From assembly GCF_040802235.1 (NCBI RefSeq), contig NC_133165.1, positions 11,131,623 to 11,195,622 on the forward strand: a DNA stretch of 64,000 nt, read 5' to 3'. Each line of letters opens with the position of its first letter. Position 1 is the stretch's first letter. Positions 25,829 through 37,975 of this stretch are shown here, one piece after another. The notes beneath the pieces were generated by a model that was not told where the DNA came from, did not search any database, and saw only the letters and a program-made list of their open reading frames with translations. Source of the stretch: Manis javanica. Taxonomy: Eukaryota; Chordata; Mammalia; Pholidota; Manidae. The position numbers and the translations under genes are program-made.

Positions 25829-26245
25829 GCCTCAAAAATAACTATAAAATGATGGAGTTAGATACTGCAGATCATTTTCTTAAGCCTGATTTTAACAGGA
25901 CTAGAATACTAATGAAAGCCAACAATAATGTCCCTATCTGCTTGCAGTTTAATTCTAGGTCTTGCAACATGAATGAAACTGTGAAATTACTATCTTATAA
26001 TTTCTAATAAGAAAGTTATGGGAATTATAAATAGATACTATGTTTATGGATTTCAAAAATGCATACTTCTCTTCTAATGTATGCACATTTTTCTGTTAAA
26101 TAAAATACAGCATTAACAAAAAGGAACACCACAACTTCCTATAATATAAAATTGACAGGTTCACTACCAACCAAGCCATGAAAGAATTATTTCACTGTAT
26201 GATTTTGCTTCAAATTATTATTGTTATTGTTATTTTGCTATCTAA
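25829..26245. repeat. Diverged repeat segment, copy 2 (pairs with 5673-6110)
   Basis: Same block order as 5673-6110: gcctcaaaaat, taaaatgatggagttagat, atactaatgaaag, caaaaatgcata and aaattattattgttatt. Copies are 20.16 kb apart in direct orientation, with full-length LINE-1 B between them. Confidence 0.6.
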
Positions 26246-26469
26246 GCATCAAAGAACTTAGGATTTGGTCACTCAGATCACAATGAAAGGAAACCCACCC
26301 AAGTCATAAATGTGTGGTCTAAAGTCCTCATGACAGCCTTCAGAACTAATTCTTTATCACTTTGGGAAGTATTTTGGCAAAGAAAATTAACACATTCTAC
26401 CCGTAAAGTAATGAGTTAACAGGATACTAATAGTATGCAAGGTAAATTAAATAGTAAAGAGGATAGAGT

Positions 26470-26517
26470 GAGGGAGGGAGAGAGGAAAGAAGGGAAAGAG
26501 GGGAGGGGAGAAGAGAA
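26470..26517 (+). repeat. 48-bp uninterrupted polypurine tract
   Basis: Only A and G on the plus strand across 48 bases, with gggagggaga, gggaaagagggg and ggggagaag units. Such tracts can form triplex (H-DNA) structures. Confidence 0.9.
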
Positions 26518-26524
26518 CTGATTG

Positions 26525-26660
26525 ACATCTACTAGTTAATCCTCAACACAAGTGTGAAATACTGATGACCTAATTTTACAAATGAGGAAGATAGTTCAAT
26601 GTCACAATTATGAAATAGCAGAGCTCAGATTCTTAGAATTCTGAGCTATTCCCTCCTCCT
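26525..26660 (-). repeat. MIR SINE relic
   Basis: Antisense MIR features: ttttacaaatgaggaagata, then cacaattatgaaatagcagagctcagatt, equivalent to the inverted MIR 'tttacagatgaggaaactgag' and 'agcagagccgggatt'. Confidence 0.65.
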
Positions 26661-26667
26661 CTGCCCC

Positions 26668-26815
26668 TCTCATCCAGCGCTTAATGATCTGAGTCCAATC
26701 TTGTCTTTGTCACTTATGGGGCGCTTCGCATTATCTCCTTGGGCCTCACTCTCCATCTGTAAGTTAACATCTGCTCCAGTTATATCACGCTGTGATCCTA
26801 CGTGGATGAGCTAGG
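26668..26815 (+). repeat. MIR SINE relic
   Basis: Sense MIR body: cttgtctttgtcacttatgg, then ccttgggcctcactctccat and ctgtaagttaacatc, matching 'cctcagtttcctcatctgtaaaatgg' in a degraded form. It lies next to an opposite-strand MIR at 26525. Confidence 0.55.
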
Positions 26816-28395
26816 GAAAGTATAGAGTCTTCGAAGGAGATACAATGTTGAATCAACAAGCTATTTTTCAGGAACTCCAGTTTCAAATCAACTTACATAG
26901 TCATAAATTAGAATTCAGCTTATTAACTCACGCCAATAATTTTCACAACTTTTTAAAGTTATTTTGAAATAGAAACATATTTCAGATCTTTTTTGTTTTT
27001 GTTTTTTTTTCTTCACATGCTGTATCAAAAAGATAACTGGTTCTAGCACTGAGTTTAGCAGTTCATCTGCGATTCTTCCAAAGACATAGTGGGGAAATCT
27101 GTTTCAGTGTCACAGATTGTGGTTTATTAGTCTGATTGAAATTTTATTGTCACCTATCACCAGAAGCAGAAATAGAATTTTCAATACAAAACTACTGAGA
27201 CTTGCACTGATCCTCCCACAAGTTTAAAGGCTTTGTCCAATTTTTAAATAATACAACCGTTCAGAACTACAGTTACAACTTACAAATACAGTAAGATTCA
27301 TCCCTTTTCCATTAGGAGGTATTCCATCTGTTTCTCTTTATCATGAATCTGAATTTACAAAAAAACAGATTTTAATTAAGCAGGGAAAATTCTTTAACTG
27401 TATTTGTGCCAGGATTTACTTCTGGCAAAAAATGATGGTATTCACCATGGCCTAAAGAAGGCAACCCTGCGGAAAATCTTGCCAAAATTTTCTCTTTGGA
27501 AATTTACGCACATAAAAATGTGATAATTACTATTCTAACATGGGCTCGAAGATTTATTGTAACAATGGTTTTGTATTATTTTAAAGTGAAAATAGAGAAA
27601 TGCGCTGTGTGCTTGACTACCTGATTTTAAAGTCATCTATTTGGAACAACAAAACAGGTGTTAAATGTTGTGAAAATTTAACAGCACTAGTATTCTATGA
27701 ATATTACCTTTAAAAAATGTTGATTTTTCTGTATTGATATTGATTTATATCTTTAAAGGCTGAAGTCTGAATAATTACCTGGTTTGCACTCATTTACAAT
27801 ACTACAAAACAGGCATAGTAAAAGAAGTCTGAAATTATCACCTATAAACTATTCTATTCATGCACTTGAGGAACATGGTTGCATAAATTACAGTTCTGTG
27901 GATTAGTATTACCACCTAGTGGTCAAAAACATTTATGCTTCCCTCATCGTTCTTTACCATAGATGCGTATCTTCCTATTTCTTGTTAATTTTACTTTCCT
28001 TGAGTATATTCTTATTGTTTTTATCATTTGGAGTTTTTAATTTTCAAAGTAAAGGAAATACATTCTAAACCCTTGAGAAACATTTATTTAAAAGAAAATC
28101 ACAGGAATACATGAGAGTAAATGAAAACAACAAATGTTTTTAATTTTTACTTCCAGTTTAGATAAATTAATTTTGATGAACTATGAAATGCAAAAGAGAG
28201 TAAATATTGAACAGAAATGTGGTGAAATGGAAGCGCTTCCAAACTGTCGCTACCTTGAACATTTGAACAAAAGATTGATACTGATAGCTATCACTGTTCA
28301 TAAAGACCTCTATGATAATTTAATTTGCTAACTAATCCCAAAGCATTGCACTCTAAATAAATATCCATAGCTATTTACTTCAGCCACATAGGGGC
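26816..28395. other. AT-rich intergenic DNA
   Basis: No gene recognised. A CTCF-like motif lies at 27911. The rest is unique sequence with short chance frames. Confidence 0.55.
27911..27924 (-). promoter_or_regulatory. CTCF-like motif (minus)
   Basis: accacctagtggtc; on the minus strand TGACCACTAGGTGGTAA, a good match to the CTCF core apart from one C-to-T change. Confidence 0.4.
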
Positions 28396-28884
28396 TGTGG
28401 TAGGCTGAATCATGGCTCTCAGATACGTCCATGTCCTGTTCCCCAGAACCTATGCTGTCCTATACGACAAGAGGGACTTTGCACACGGGACCAAGTTAGG
28501 AAGTGTGCAGTAGTGAGCCTATCCTGGATTCTCTGGCTGGGCGCGATGGGACTGCAGCAGTCCGCCTAAGAGGGTGGCAGGAGGGGTTCAGGGCAAAGGA
28601 GAGGACAAGGCGATGATGGATGCCGAAGCTGGAGCAGTGAGCTTTGCCGGGGAGGGAAGGGAAGGGCGATAGGACGAAATAGAGGCAACACCGGTGGAAA
28701 AGACAAGGGAACAGACTGTCACATCCTCGGAGCCTCCAGAAGGCAGCCGTCTGCGGTTACCTTGACTTAGCCTAGTAAAACCGATCTTGGACTTCTGGCC
28801 TTCAGAACAGTAAGAGAAGGAACTTGTGTTCTTTAAAGCCACCCAGATCTGTGGAAATTTGCTACAGCGGCAAAAGAAACCGTA
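28396..28884 (+). mobile_element. MLT1-type solo LTR (MaLR, MLT1C-like)
   Basis: Starts tgtggtaggctgaatcatgg and contains agggactttgcacacggga, a GC-rich middle, then acttctggccttcagaacag, tgttctttaaagccacccag and gctacagcggcaa at the end. This is the known order in MLT1C-like LTRs. No internal region is attached. Relic of an ancient ERVL-MaLR insertion, more than 80 million years old by family. Confidence 0.8.
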
Positions 28885-31800
28885 TATAGCATTATTTGCG
28901 GAGCAAAGACGGTTTTCATTAGACCCGGAAGAGCCCTGTGACTTCAGAGAGGACTTCAGTTCTGAATTGATTTTGGTGTTTAGTCATTAGTGTTCCACTA
29001 GAAAAAAAAAAAAATGGTGTAGGGAATTTTACTTAAAAGTTTTTCATCTTGAAATTCTAGCTGCTATTAGTGTGGCTTGTCAGGAGAAATGTTGATAGAA
29101 GTTTCTGCTAAACTCTGCCTTAGTGCTAGTTGCCCTTACACGGTCTATTTAGAAGACCTTTATTCATATGTGCCTCAGAATGCTCTCTGAGCATGTTTGC
29201 ACTGGAAATAACTCACTGGCTCTGGGCCCACCTTGATGGGGATACTGGTTTTCTAATCCCACCTGTACATTCTACTCCCGATTATTCCCAGATCGTGAAC
29301 TGTAGTTCATCTTGTTGAAAGGTGCCCCATGTTAATGAGGAATTAAACAGTAGAGGCTTTAGGAAATGGATCTCTACGCTGTAAAGCCCACGAGGGCACT
29401 GCAAATGCTTACCAGAATTAGAGAATAAAAAATAGGGGAGGTCCTACAAGTTTATTTTAAGAAAGATGTGAGAAGCCTGTAAGGATACCCTTACACCACT
29501 GCCACCTTCATCGCCACTCCCACTACCACACCTCTGGGACCTAAAGCCTGTGCAACAATATTTGCTCTTGCTTTTAGTAGACCACTGAGACTTCTGTTTT
29601 TAGCTAATTTTGATACCAGGTTGTTATATACAGAGAATGATTAAAGTGGACTAATTAGGGACTGCTGCCAGGTTGAGTGGCAACCCTCCCCAAATGATTT
29701 TTAAGAGTGGCACATTGGGTCTGCACAGAAGAAGCAGAAACATTTAAAAATAAATAAAAAAGAAACCAGTTCCAAGAATGAGCAAATTAAGGTAATTTTT
29801 TAATGCTTACCGTTTAAACTCATGGAAGGAAAGAACCTCTGTGTAGATGTTTGCCACTCCATCCATCCATCCTTCCAGCCATCCTCTCATTCCTTTATTC
29901 CTTTAGTCATTCTTCACTTATATGATAAATACTTAGTAAAGGCTTATTATGTATGACTAAACTCTATTTCTCCAGGCAGGTACCAGGTTTTCTAAGTATA
30001 TTGTAATTCTCAAGGTTTCTACCTCCTCTAAGCATCAGTAAGTTATATACATGTTATTAAAAAAAACCTTGTATACTGGTAGGTAGAGTTAGGCAACTCC
30101 AAGATGGTGGTTTTCTATTGCAATCTGTGAAATTAAACCCATTAAATTGAAATCTTAATTTTTATTTCCAACGTGAGGTATAGATGCAAATGAAAACACA
30201 TACAGAGATACTTTCATTTTCAAATTCAAACTGTGTCATGTGATTTAGGGTCAGTACATAATCACCTCAAATTTATTACCTATAACATTACACGAGAAAT
30301 GCTGGTTCACAAGCTGACAGGTTGAACTGACACCCCCTTTTGCATGAGCTGAGAAACTTCAGGAGGGGGAGACTGTTTGGTGGTAGCACCATTCTTCTTC
30401 TGATAGCTCAGCAGGGAAATTCTCTGCTAATATGAGGGCTCCTTGTAATCCAGATAAATACTCCTTTAGCATGTGAAAAGCCAGGATTATTGATAGGAGA
30501 CATTCCAATTCAATATTAGTATATATAATTTATTTGTAAATAAATTAATATTCATGATGATGGTGCATGCTTGTTTTTGGTAAAGAATTAAGTAGTAATT
30601 GAGCCACATTCATTGCTGGTAGGCAGGTCCTAAACTAATCCCCCTGTTACCTTCCAGGGGACTAGTATTCACCTCTGTAAGGAGTTGGGAAGAGAGGAAA
30701 GAAAAAAGAAAAGAATGTTAAAATGTATGCAAGAAACATGAGGGGACATGAGACTGGATTTCCATTATTTTCTGAAGTATGACAATATACTCAGAAGGCT
30801 GTGGTAGGAATAGAGAAGGAATTGTGAGGAATTCTTGGGATGAATTTTGGAAGAGAAAGAAAATTAAGGGCACAGGGAATATCCATACACATGGACCCCA
30901 ACTAAAGGCTTAACCAGTAACACACCTCACTTCTCCCTCCACCTGTGCTCTCCCATATACACTTACATAGCACAAAGGTATATGTTATCTAAATAAGATG
31001 ACAACTTACACTCTGTGCTCACAACCCTTCATTGAAGAACCTCTTAGGTCTTCTATCAGAGTTCAGTGTGTGCATGGGTATGAGGTAGGCATACCTCTTC
31101 AGCTAGTGGACTCCTGGGGCCACCTGCCCATTAGTGGAGCACGGGGTTCTCTGGGCTCCCCTGTGGAGAAGAAAAGAATCCCTTGCCTGGAAGACTGTGA
31201 TCCCCATCCTATGAGAGTCCCTTTTGTCTCCTCTGAGGATAACTAGGAAAACCTTTGTTTGGCACAAAAATGGGTCTTAAAAGTTTGGACTAAGATCAAT
31301 TCAAGTTAAAATTACCAAACTCAGTATTATGTAAATGACTAGATATTTTTTCTTAAATGCTAGGCCAAGAGGAGGTGAAAAGTAAGGAAATTTTAAAATT
31401 AGTTAACCAGAATGCTGACTATTCAAGCTTTAATTCTAATCATAAATTCTCCAACCAGAATGTTTGAGTTTATCTGAGAAAGCATTTCATTTTCTGCTGA
31501 AATATGGCAGAGTTCAAAATAATTCACTGATCTCTCAGTAAAGTAAGTTTTTCAGAAGGTTTAGGAAAGTCTTAAAACTCCAGTGTGGGTTCGCCATGTT
31601 TGCAAGCCCCTCTGATTTATCTAATTCCCTTCCTGGATCTGCCCAAGAGTCTAAGGAAACAGTTTTATGAAAAACAAGAAAGAGTTGAGAACATAACAGC
31701 ATATTCATTAATATATGTGTGCCCTAAAATTGAGTCATTCTCAAACCAATCTGCAAATACGTTATGACTTTTTGATTACTTTTAAGATAATCTATCAAAA

Positions 31801-33962
31801 GAAATAATAGATATTGTGCTTATCTCTTGACTCTTTTCGATATTTATTGACTGTGATGAGGCCACCCGACCTGAAGGTATAAAAGCTTTGTTTTTCATAC
31901 CACTTGTCACCACTAGGTGGCAACATAATGCAAAAAATAATAAAGAGGCATTTCTAGGTTTACTTTTTCACAGAAATAGAGTATTTTCTATGCTTCTCTG
32001 AAATTTGCCTCAAACTCAAGAATAAGACTCTATAATTGGTAAATTGATCTTTGTATCATTTTTTTTCTCTTGCCATGTGCTTAAAACTACCTGGAGTTCC
32101 ATTGGAACTGCAATGTGATCAAGCAGTCCCACAAATGTACAATTGTTTTACATGCAATGTTTCAAAGCGGCCCCACGGGGCCTGGTGGGGCCTCCTCCAT
32201 CAAGAGACCTTTAAGTAATAATATAAATCCCAGGGAACTAGTGTTGCATGTTAATATTTTGGAACCACTCAGCTAGGCAATACAATAAATGTGTAAATGT
32301 TAACTGAATATATATATATATAAAGTTTATTCCATTTAAGTCTTGGGTGAATATATTGACAATGTTTCAATTTTCACCTGTGTATTTTGCTATCATGTAA
32401 ATGTGGTCAACATTGGCTAACCATATTTTTCAGGCCATCCTAATCTAGAGGCAAAAATCAGGGTACACTTTATTATTTTAGGAAAAAAACTTCCAAATAT
32501 GTAGAACTGTGTATTTCATTCAATTTTCCTTTTGGTGTTAATTTGATATTTCCTTTTGCTAGTTTAATACTGAACTCTTTAATCATGTCCTGCCAACGGA
32601 GCTATAGAAAAAAGAAACACTTCTTTTCTCCACTCCTGTATTAGCATAAATTTCCCCCATGCCCTTATGAAATCAGAGAGGCTGTTTTACTCAGCGATTT
32701 ATGGCAACCTTATGGGCTAGAGCATTCAGATAAATGTGCCATTTTATCCTTTTCCCCCTCAATGAATGTGACCTTGTCGAAGAGGCAGAATGTTTCTAGG
32801 TGCTATTTTTTCTAGGTTTTAGTCACAAATAATCAAGCAACAGTAGGTTCTGTATCGTTACGATAACTACTCTGGGCTGAAGCAGCGAGCTGATTGCTTC
32901 AACAGAAGCTGCAGTGAGAATGACTCTCAGAAGTCGTTATTGCCAAATGCACAGGGATGACTGGAGTTGAAGTGCAGTCTACCACAAAGAGATGAAGAGA
33001 TTTCTTTCAAAGAGACAGATGAAGTACTGGGCACTTTTCATCTTTGCATGCTGCTGAAGGTTCCAGACAGAACTGTGTACTGTTCCAAAGGCTATTTGAG
33101 TTCCTAGGAAGCCAGCAAAATAAGATTCACAATAGTCTCCTTGCATCCAATCATAGAATGTTTTGAAGTCATCATTCTCCTTTGTAGTTCACATAAATGC
33201 CCAAAATACATGTTGGTTCTTTGACCATAAATACACAGATTCTGACTCTGGTCTCAGCATGTTTACTTATTGCAGTATTTCCCAAACTAGGATTGAAAAA
33301 ACAGAACTAAAAATGAAAAAGTCATTGGTAGCTCATAGAAAACAAAATCCATTTGGAATAACTCTAGCAATTCTCTAACCTAAGTTTTATTTGTAAAGTT
33401 TCCATTCAAAATACCATCATCCAAATCTTCACTTCTGTAACCCCACCATCTGACACAGACATGCACACCGTGTTATCTAGGATCTGGGTATTTTAATTCT
33501 TTGGAATGACAGAGAATGCCTATGACCATATAATCAGATGAAATTCAACCTCTAGTACCTCCTGTTTTGTTCTGAAAGGTGATAACATCCTGGTGTTTCC
33601 TTTAATCAAAGAGCTTCATGTTTAGATATAGTACTTTCCTTATGCCCTTACAGATACTTAACTAATGTTATTATGAATGAATGTGATTCTAGTCATTTTT
33701 CTTCAGTAAAATTCAGTGTCTGATCTTAAATTCTCTTTTCTTTCTTATCTTTCCCTAATTAATATCAGTAATGTATATGATATCATTTACTACCTATGGG
33801 ATAATGATTCTTAATTTTACACTTTGTACCTCCAGCTTGATCTCCGGCTCCTGTATTCAACCACTTACCAGATAATGTACATTTGGGAATATCAAAGGAT
33901 TTATCCAAATGTACAAAACCCAATATAAGCCCATGTCAACTCCTGAACTGTAACTTCTCTAC
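28885..33962. other. Intergenic DNA, mostly unclassified
   Basis: No exon was recognised. Small items include a ccatccatccatcc simple repeat near 29860, a GC hairpin at 32169-32192, a CTCF-like motif at 31910 and a short (TA)n near 32310. Frames at 29130, 30998 and 31585 are chance-like. Confidence 0.55.
31910..31924 (+). promoter_or_regulatory. CTCF-like motif (plus)
   Basis: CCACTAGGTGGCAAC, the best CTCF core match in the window. Its flanks (catacca upstream, ataatgcaaaa downstream) resemble those of 13329-13343. Confidence 0.55.
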
Positions 33963-34124
33963 TGTTATGGGTTGAATTGTGTTCCCCCACCCCCCACAAA
34001 TTAGATGTTTTAAGTTCTCACCCAAGTACCTTAAAGTGTGAAGTTACTTGGAAATAGGGTCATTACAGATATAATGAGTTGAGGTGAGATCCCATTCATT
34101 GTGACTGGTGTTGCTATGAAAAGG

Positions 34125-34162
<38 letters not shown>

Positions 34163-34408
34163 GAGAATGCCAATGGTGAGGAACTGCTGATGTTTGCCCA
34201 AGCCAAGAAATGCCAGAGGTTGCTAGCAAGTCACAGTAAGCCAAGGGACAGGCACGGAACGGAACAGACCCTCCCTCACAGCCCTCAGAAGGTGCCAGTT
34301 CTGCTCATGCCTTCATCTAGGACTTTCAGCCTCCAGTCTATAAATTTATGTTGTTTAAGCCATTTATTTTGTAATAATTTTGTTCCACCAGCCCTGGAAA
34401 ACTAATAA
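33963..34408 (+). mobile_element. MLT1-type solo LTR (MLT1A/B-like) with internal CA repeat
   Basis: Starts tgttatgggttgaattgtgt. Contains acttggaaatagggtcatta, gactggtgttgctatgaaaa, cagggagaatgcca, gactttcagcctccagtcta, atgttgtttaagccatttat and ends gccctggaaaactaata, the full MLT1 order. The segment after 'ccttataa' has expanded into (CA)n. Confidence 0.85.
34126..34160 (+). repeat. (AC)n microsatellite
   Basis: Pure ac dinucleotide, 17 units, inside the MLT1 LTR. It probably grew from the 'gacacagacacac' stretch normally found there. Confidence 0.95.
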
Positions 34409-34639
34409 AGCTTCCTAGCAACCAAAAGAATAGAGGTGTTTTGGGGACCAATATTCAGGGACCATATTTGGCAAATTTATGTATTCAGGCTCCCAATCCA
34501 TAGTTTTAACTGTTCACTGTACCTTTGCATGCTAAATATTAAATAGATATCAGCAACCCATGTTCCAAATCAGACCATATAAGTTTTCCTTAAAACTTGT
34601 TATTCCTATACATGTATTTCTAATAAAATGACATCATTA

Positions 34640-35375
34640 TAGAATCAGTCAGACAAGTTAAAAACCTGGGTATCCTTTCAGATTCTTTTCTCACACGCCA
34701 TCATCTCTTCTTCATTTGTGCAACTAGCAGATCTGCATCCATTCCCTCCTATTTTTTTTCTTGATTTTTATCCTCTTCTCTATCCCACTGCCGCTGCAAC
34801 CGATCATTCCCTTTTCATCTGTCATGACTGTATACTGCCTGTTTCCCTTGTTTCCAGTCACACTTCCATCCCATTCATTCTTTGTGTTTTTGAATGGAGA
34901 TCTTCCTAAAAGCCAGGGAAAAATTCTCTGCTCAAAATTCTTCAATATTGCTTAAGGGAAAAAGGCTAGAAAAACAAAAAGATCTTAACACATGGCAGAT
35001 CAGGCCTTCATATTATATTACTGAGCCGAATATTTTATATTTTATGTTCCATGAATGGACTATATTCTCATTACCTCTAATTCTATTAAATGTATCCTTC
35101 ACGTCATATGCTTAAGCGGATGCTACTCTTTATAATTCAGCTTAGGTGCCCCCATCCCCAAGAGTCCTTTATTAGCATTACCATGCTAAATACGATGCAC
35201 TTTGGACAGTCATAGCATTCTTCTCACATCTTTTATACGGCGCCTTTCATACCATTTCATCCCAGTTAGACTCTAAACTTGCTGAAGGCATGTTCTTCAG
35301 CTTTGCATTCCCAGTGGCGAGCAGTAAGCCTCACTCACAGTCTCTGTTAATGAATTAAGCAATTAATTAATGTTT
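34640..35375 (+). mobile_element. L2-like ancient LINE fragment
   Basis: Right part reads gactctaaacttgctgaagg, then gcattcccagtggcgagcag and gttaatgaattaagc, the pattern of L2 3' ends. The left part (ctgccgctgcaacc, gagatcttcctaaaa, cttaagggaaaaaggctaga, agatcaggccttcat) follows an ancient mammalian repeat of the same style. Frames are broken. Confidence 0.5.
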
Positions 35376-35700
35376 GATCCTAAATCTGAAGTCATTAGCC
35401 TGGATGCAGCCTAGAAGTATCTTAACCTATTCCCTGTCTTATGTTTTAGCATGATCCCACACACAGATATGCTACCAAATAGTGGTTCACCATGTATCTC
35501 TAATGATAACTCATCACCTTATCAAAACGGCTTTCATTTGTTGAAGCTAAGCTGAACTGATAATTCTACCACATTTTCAGATTTTGCTCACTGGGGAAAC
35601 AGAAGATAATTCAACTCTGTATAAAATCCTCTCCTGTATTTGAAGTCACTTCTGCCCTACTGAAAACTTATTTTTTCAAAGCTATGCATTGCCAGCTCCT

Positions 35701-35715
35701 TATGACTCATCTTTT
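35701..35715. repeat. Target-site duplication of the retroposon, left copy
   Basis: tatgactcatctttt; the last bases merge with the poly(T). Paired with tacgactcatctttt at 36510-36524. Confidence 0.8.
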
Positions 35716-36509
35716 TTTTTTCTTGAGAGGGCATCTCTCATATTTATTGATCAAATGGTTGTTAACAACAATAAAATTCAGTATAGGGGGGTCAATGCTC
35801 AATGTACAATCATTAATCCATCTCAAGCCTAATTCTCGTCAGTCTCCAATCTTCTGAAGCATAACGAACAAGTTCTTACATGGGGAATTCTTACATAGTG
35901 AATAAATTCTTACATGGTGAACAGTACAAGGGCAGTCATCACAGAAACTTTCGGTTTTGATCACGCATTATGACCTATAAACAATCAGGTCAAATATGAA
36001 TATTCATTTGATTTTTGTACTTGATTTATATGTTGATCCCACATTTCTCCCTCTATTATTATTATTATTTTTATTTTTTATAAAATGCTGAAGTGGTAGG
36101 TAGATGCAAGATAAAGGTAGAAAACATAGTTTAGTGCTGTAAGAGGGCAAATGTAGATGATCAGATGATCAGGTGTGTGCCTATGGACTAAGTATTAATC
36201 CAGGCTAGACAAGGGCAGCAAGACATCCACGGATGCAGAAGATTTCTCTCAAAGCAGGGGGGGTGAGGTTCTGCGCCTCACCTCTGTTGATCCCCAGTTT
36301 CTCACCTGATGGCCCCCCTGCGACTGTGCCTGTTTTAGGTTGTTCCTCCCTTGAGGAATCTTACCCGTCTCTGGCTAACCAGTCATCTTCCGGGGCCATA
36401 CAGGGAAATGTAAAGTTGGTAAGTGAGAGAGAAGCCATATTGTTTGCAAAGGTTAGCTTTTTACTTCTTTGCAGATTTATGCCCTATGGCTTCTATGCCC
36501 AGCACTTGT
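35716..36509 (-). mobile_element. Poly(A)-tailed retroposon carrying an ERV-like 3' end
   Basis: About 795 bp bounded by 15-bp target-site duplications (tatgactcatctttt at 35701-35715 and tacgactcatctttt at 36510-36524, one mismatch). On the minus strand it has about 460 bp of non-coding sequence, then a polypurine tract agagggagaaa (36054-36044), then TGTGGG at 36043 starting a U3/R-like segment. AATAAA follows at 35748-35743, and a poly(A) tail begins about 20 nt later near 35722. The structure is that of an L1-mobilised retroviral transcript or an SVA-like composite. No coding frame. I recall this sequence as frequent in pangolin genomes, which is not provable here. Confidence 0.75.
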
Positions 36510-36524
36510 TACGACTCATCTTTT
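36510..36524. repeat. Target-site duplication of the retroposon, right copy
   Basis: tacgactcatctttt; 14 of 15 bases match the left copy, so the insertion is relatively recent. Confidence 0.8.
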
Positions 36525-37975
36525 AAAGCACTCTTATTACTCTTGTCTTACTATCATATTGTCTAGTTGGTTAGAGTTCGTAATTATACAAACTAAATTT
36601 GACCATGGCTATAATAAATGTATTTGAAAGTACTGTAAAGAGAAGAAAGTGAAAATTTTAATTCTGAATTGTGGGAACAGTGGCACTGATAGTGGTGGTG
36701 TTATATGACATCCATAGGGTATGGAGGAGACAATATTTTAATGGCCTTTTGGTCACCAGATCAAATCAGTTTCTTGTGAAGTTACCTAGAGAGGGAATAT
36801 TGAAACAAATGTCTTTTATATTGTAATTTCTATTCTTTGAAAATAAAGAATATAAACAAAGCCTTTCTTTTTAAAAATTTCAGGTCATTTATTTAAGTGG
36901 GTTGCAAACAAAACTTGGTAGACATAACTAATCTCTATATAGATGTAGCTAAAGTTCTTTGGTCATGTTATCGACGTCTCAAACTTACATTTGGTCAAAA
37001 GTATAAAACAGTATAAAAAATTATACTGCATTTCCTGGGATTGCAATGCTTATACATCATATTGAGTAATATAACAAATAGCCCTGGGAGGGCACCAAAG
37101 TTGAAAATTACACTGTGTTGTAGAGTTTAAATTCATGCACTTACATTTCTGGAAGAATGGCTAAATGACCTTCCCAATAAAAGCATATATAAAATCAAGA
37201 TAAAAACAACAAAATAATAACTGACAAAAAGTTTGACAATATTTGTACTGTTTTGATTTAAAAGATCTGTTTTGATGGTTATACTGAATCTATAAGATTG
37301 AAGATAAAAACTATTCAAGTATAGAAATCTGACAGACCCTTTATTAAGCTAGAATTTGAAAAGGCTATGCCATCAGAAAAATATGTATGTAAATTTTATA
37401 AATTACATAATATATATGATATGATATTTTTACTATCTGACATACATTTGTAATTGTTTCCTGTATGTAAGTATGTATATACCTGCAGCATGGATATATG
37501 TGTATATACTCATATACATGTAATATTATACTCAGATACTCATATACACCATTATATGTAAACATATATATGTGTAATAATTAAGTCATAATTAACATTT
37601 TCTCATATTTACTTACATATACAATTTGCATTATTATAGTCTAAATATCTTATAATTTTCTTTGATTTTTTTCATTGACTCATAGATTATTTAATATTGT
37701 ATCTCTAAATTGCTAACTGTACATTTTTCTAGTTGTACGTGTGCTATTTATTTATAACAATTAGATTTTGAACAATTTAATGAGTTCTGAATGACCCTAA
37801 ACCTTTGAAAATTGGCAAGGTGTTTTTTTTAAATAGGCTTGTAGAAATTCAACTTTTAAAATTTGTGTACTTCACAGTTTCTGGCCATTAGAGCATTTTA
37901 ATTATATTTTTCAAATCTAATTATTTTTTTCATGATTTTGTGTCAGTTTATCTATCAAATACTGAAAGAGAGAAG
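36525..37975. other. AT-rich intergenic DNA
   Basis: No gene or named repeat recognised. A TA/CA-rich low-complexity zone lies around 37380-37580 and yields chance Tyr/Ile-rich frames. Confidence 0.6.

Noticed and set aside
32890..32925. Iron-responsive-element-like sequence (ttgcttcaacag ... cagtga)
   Set aside because: The bases around cagtga do not form the required five-pair stem, and no ferritin-like coding sequence follows.
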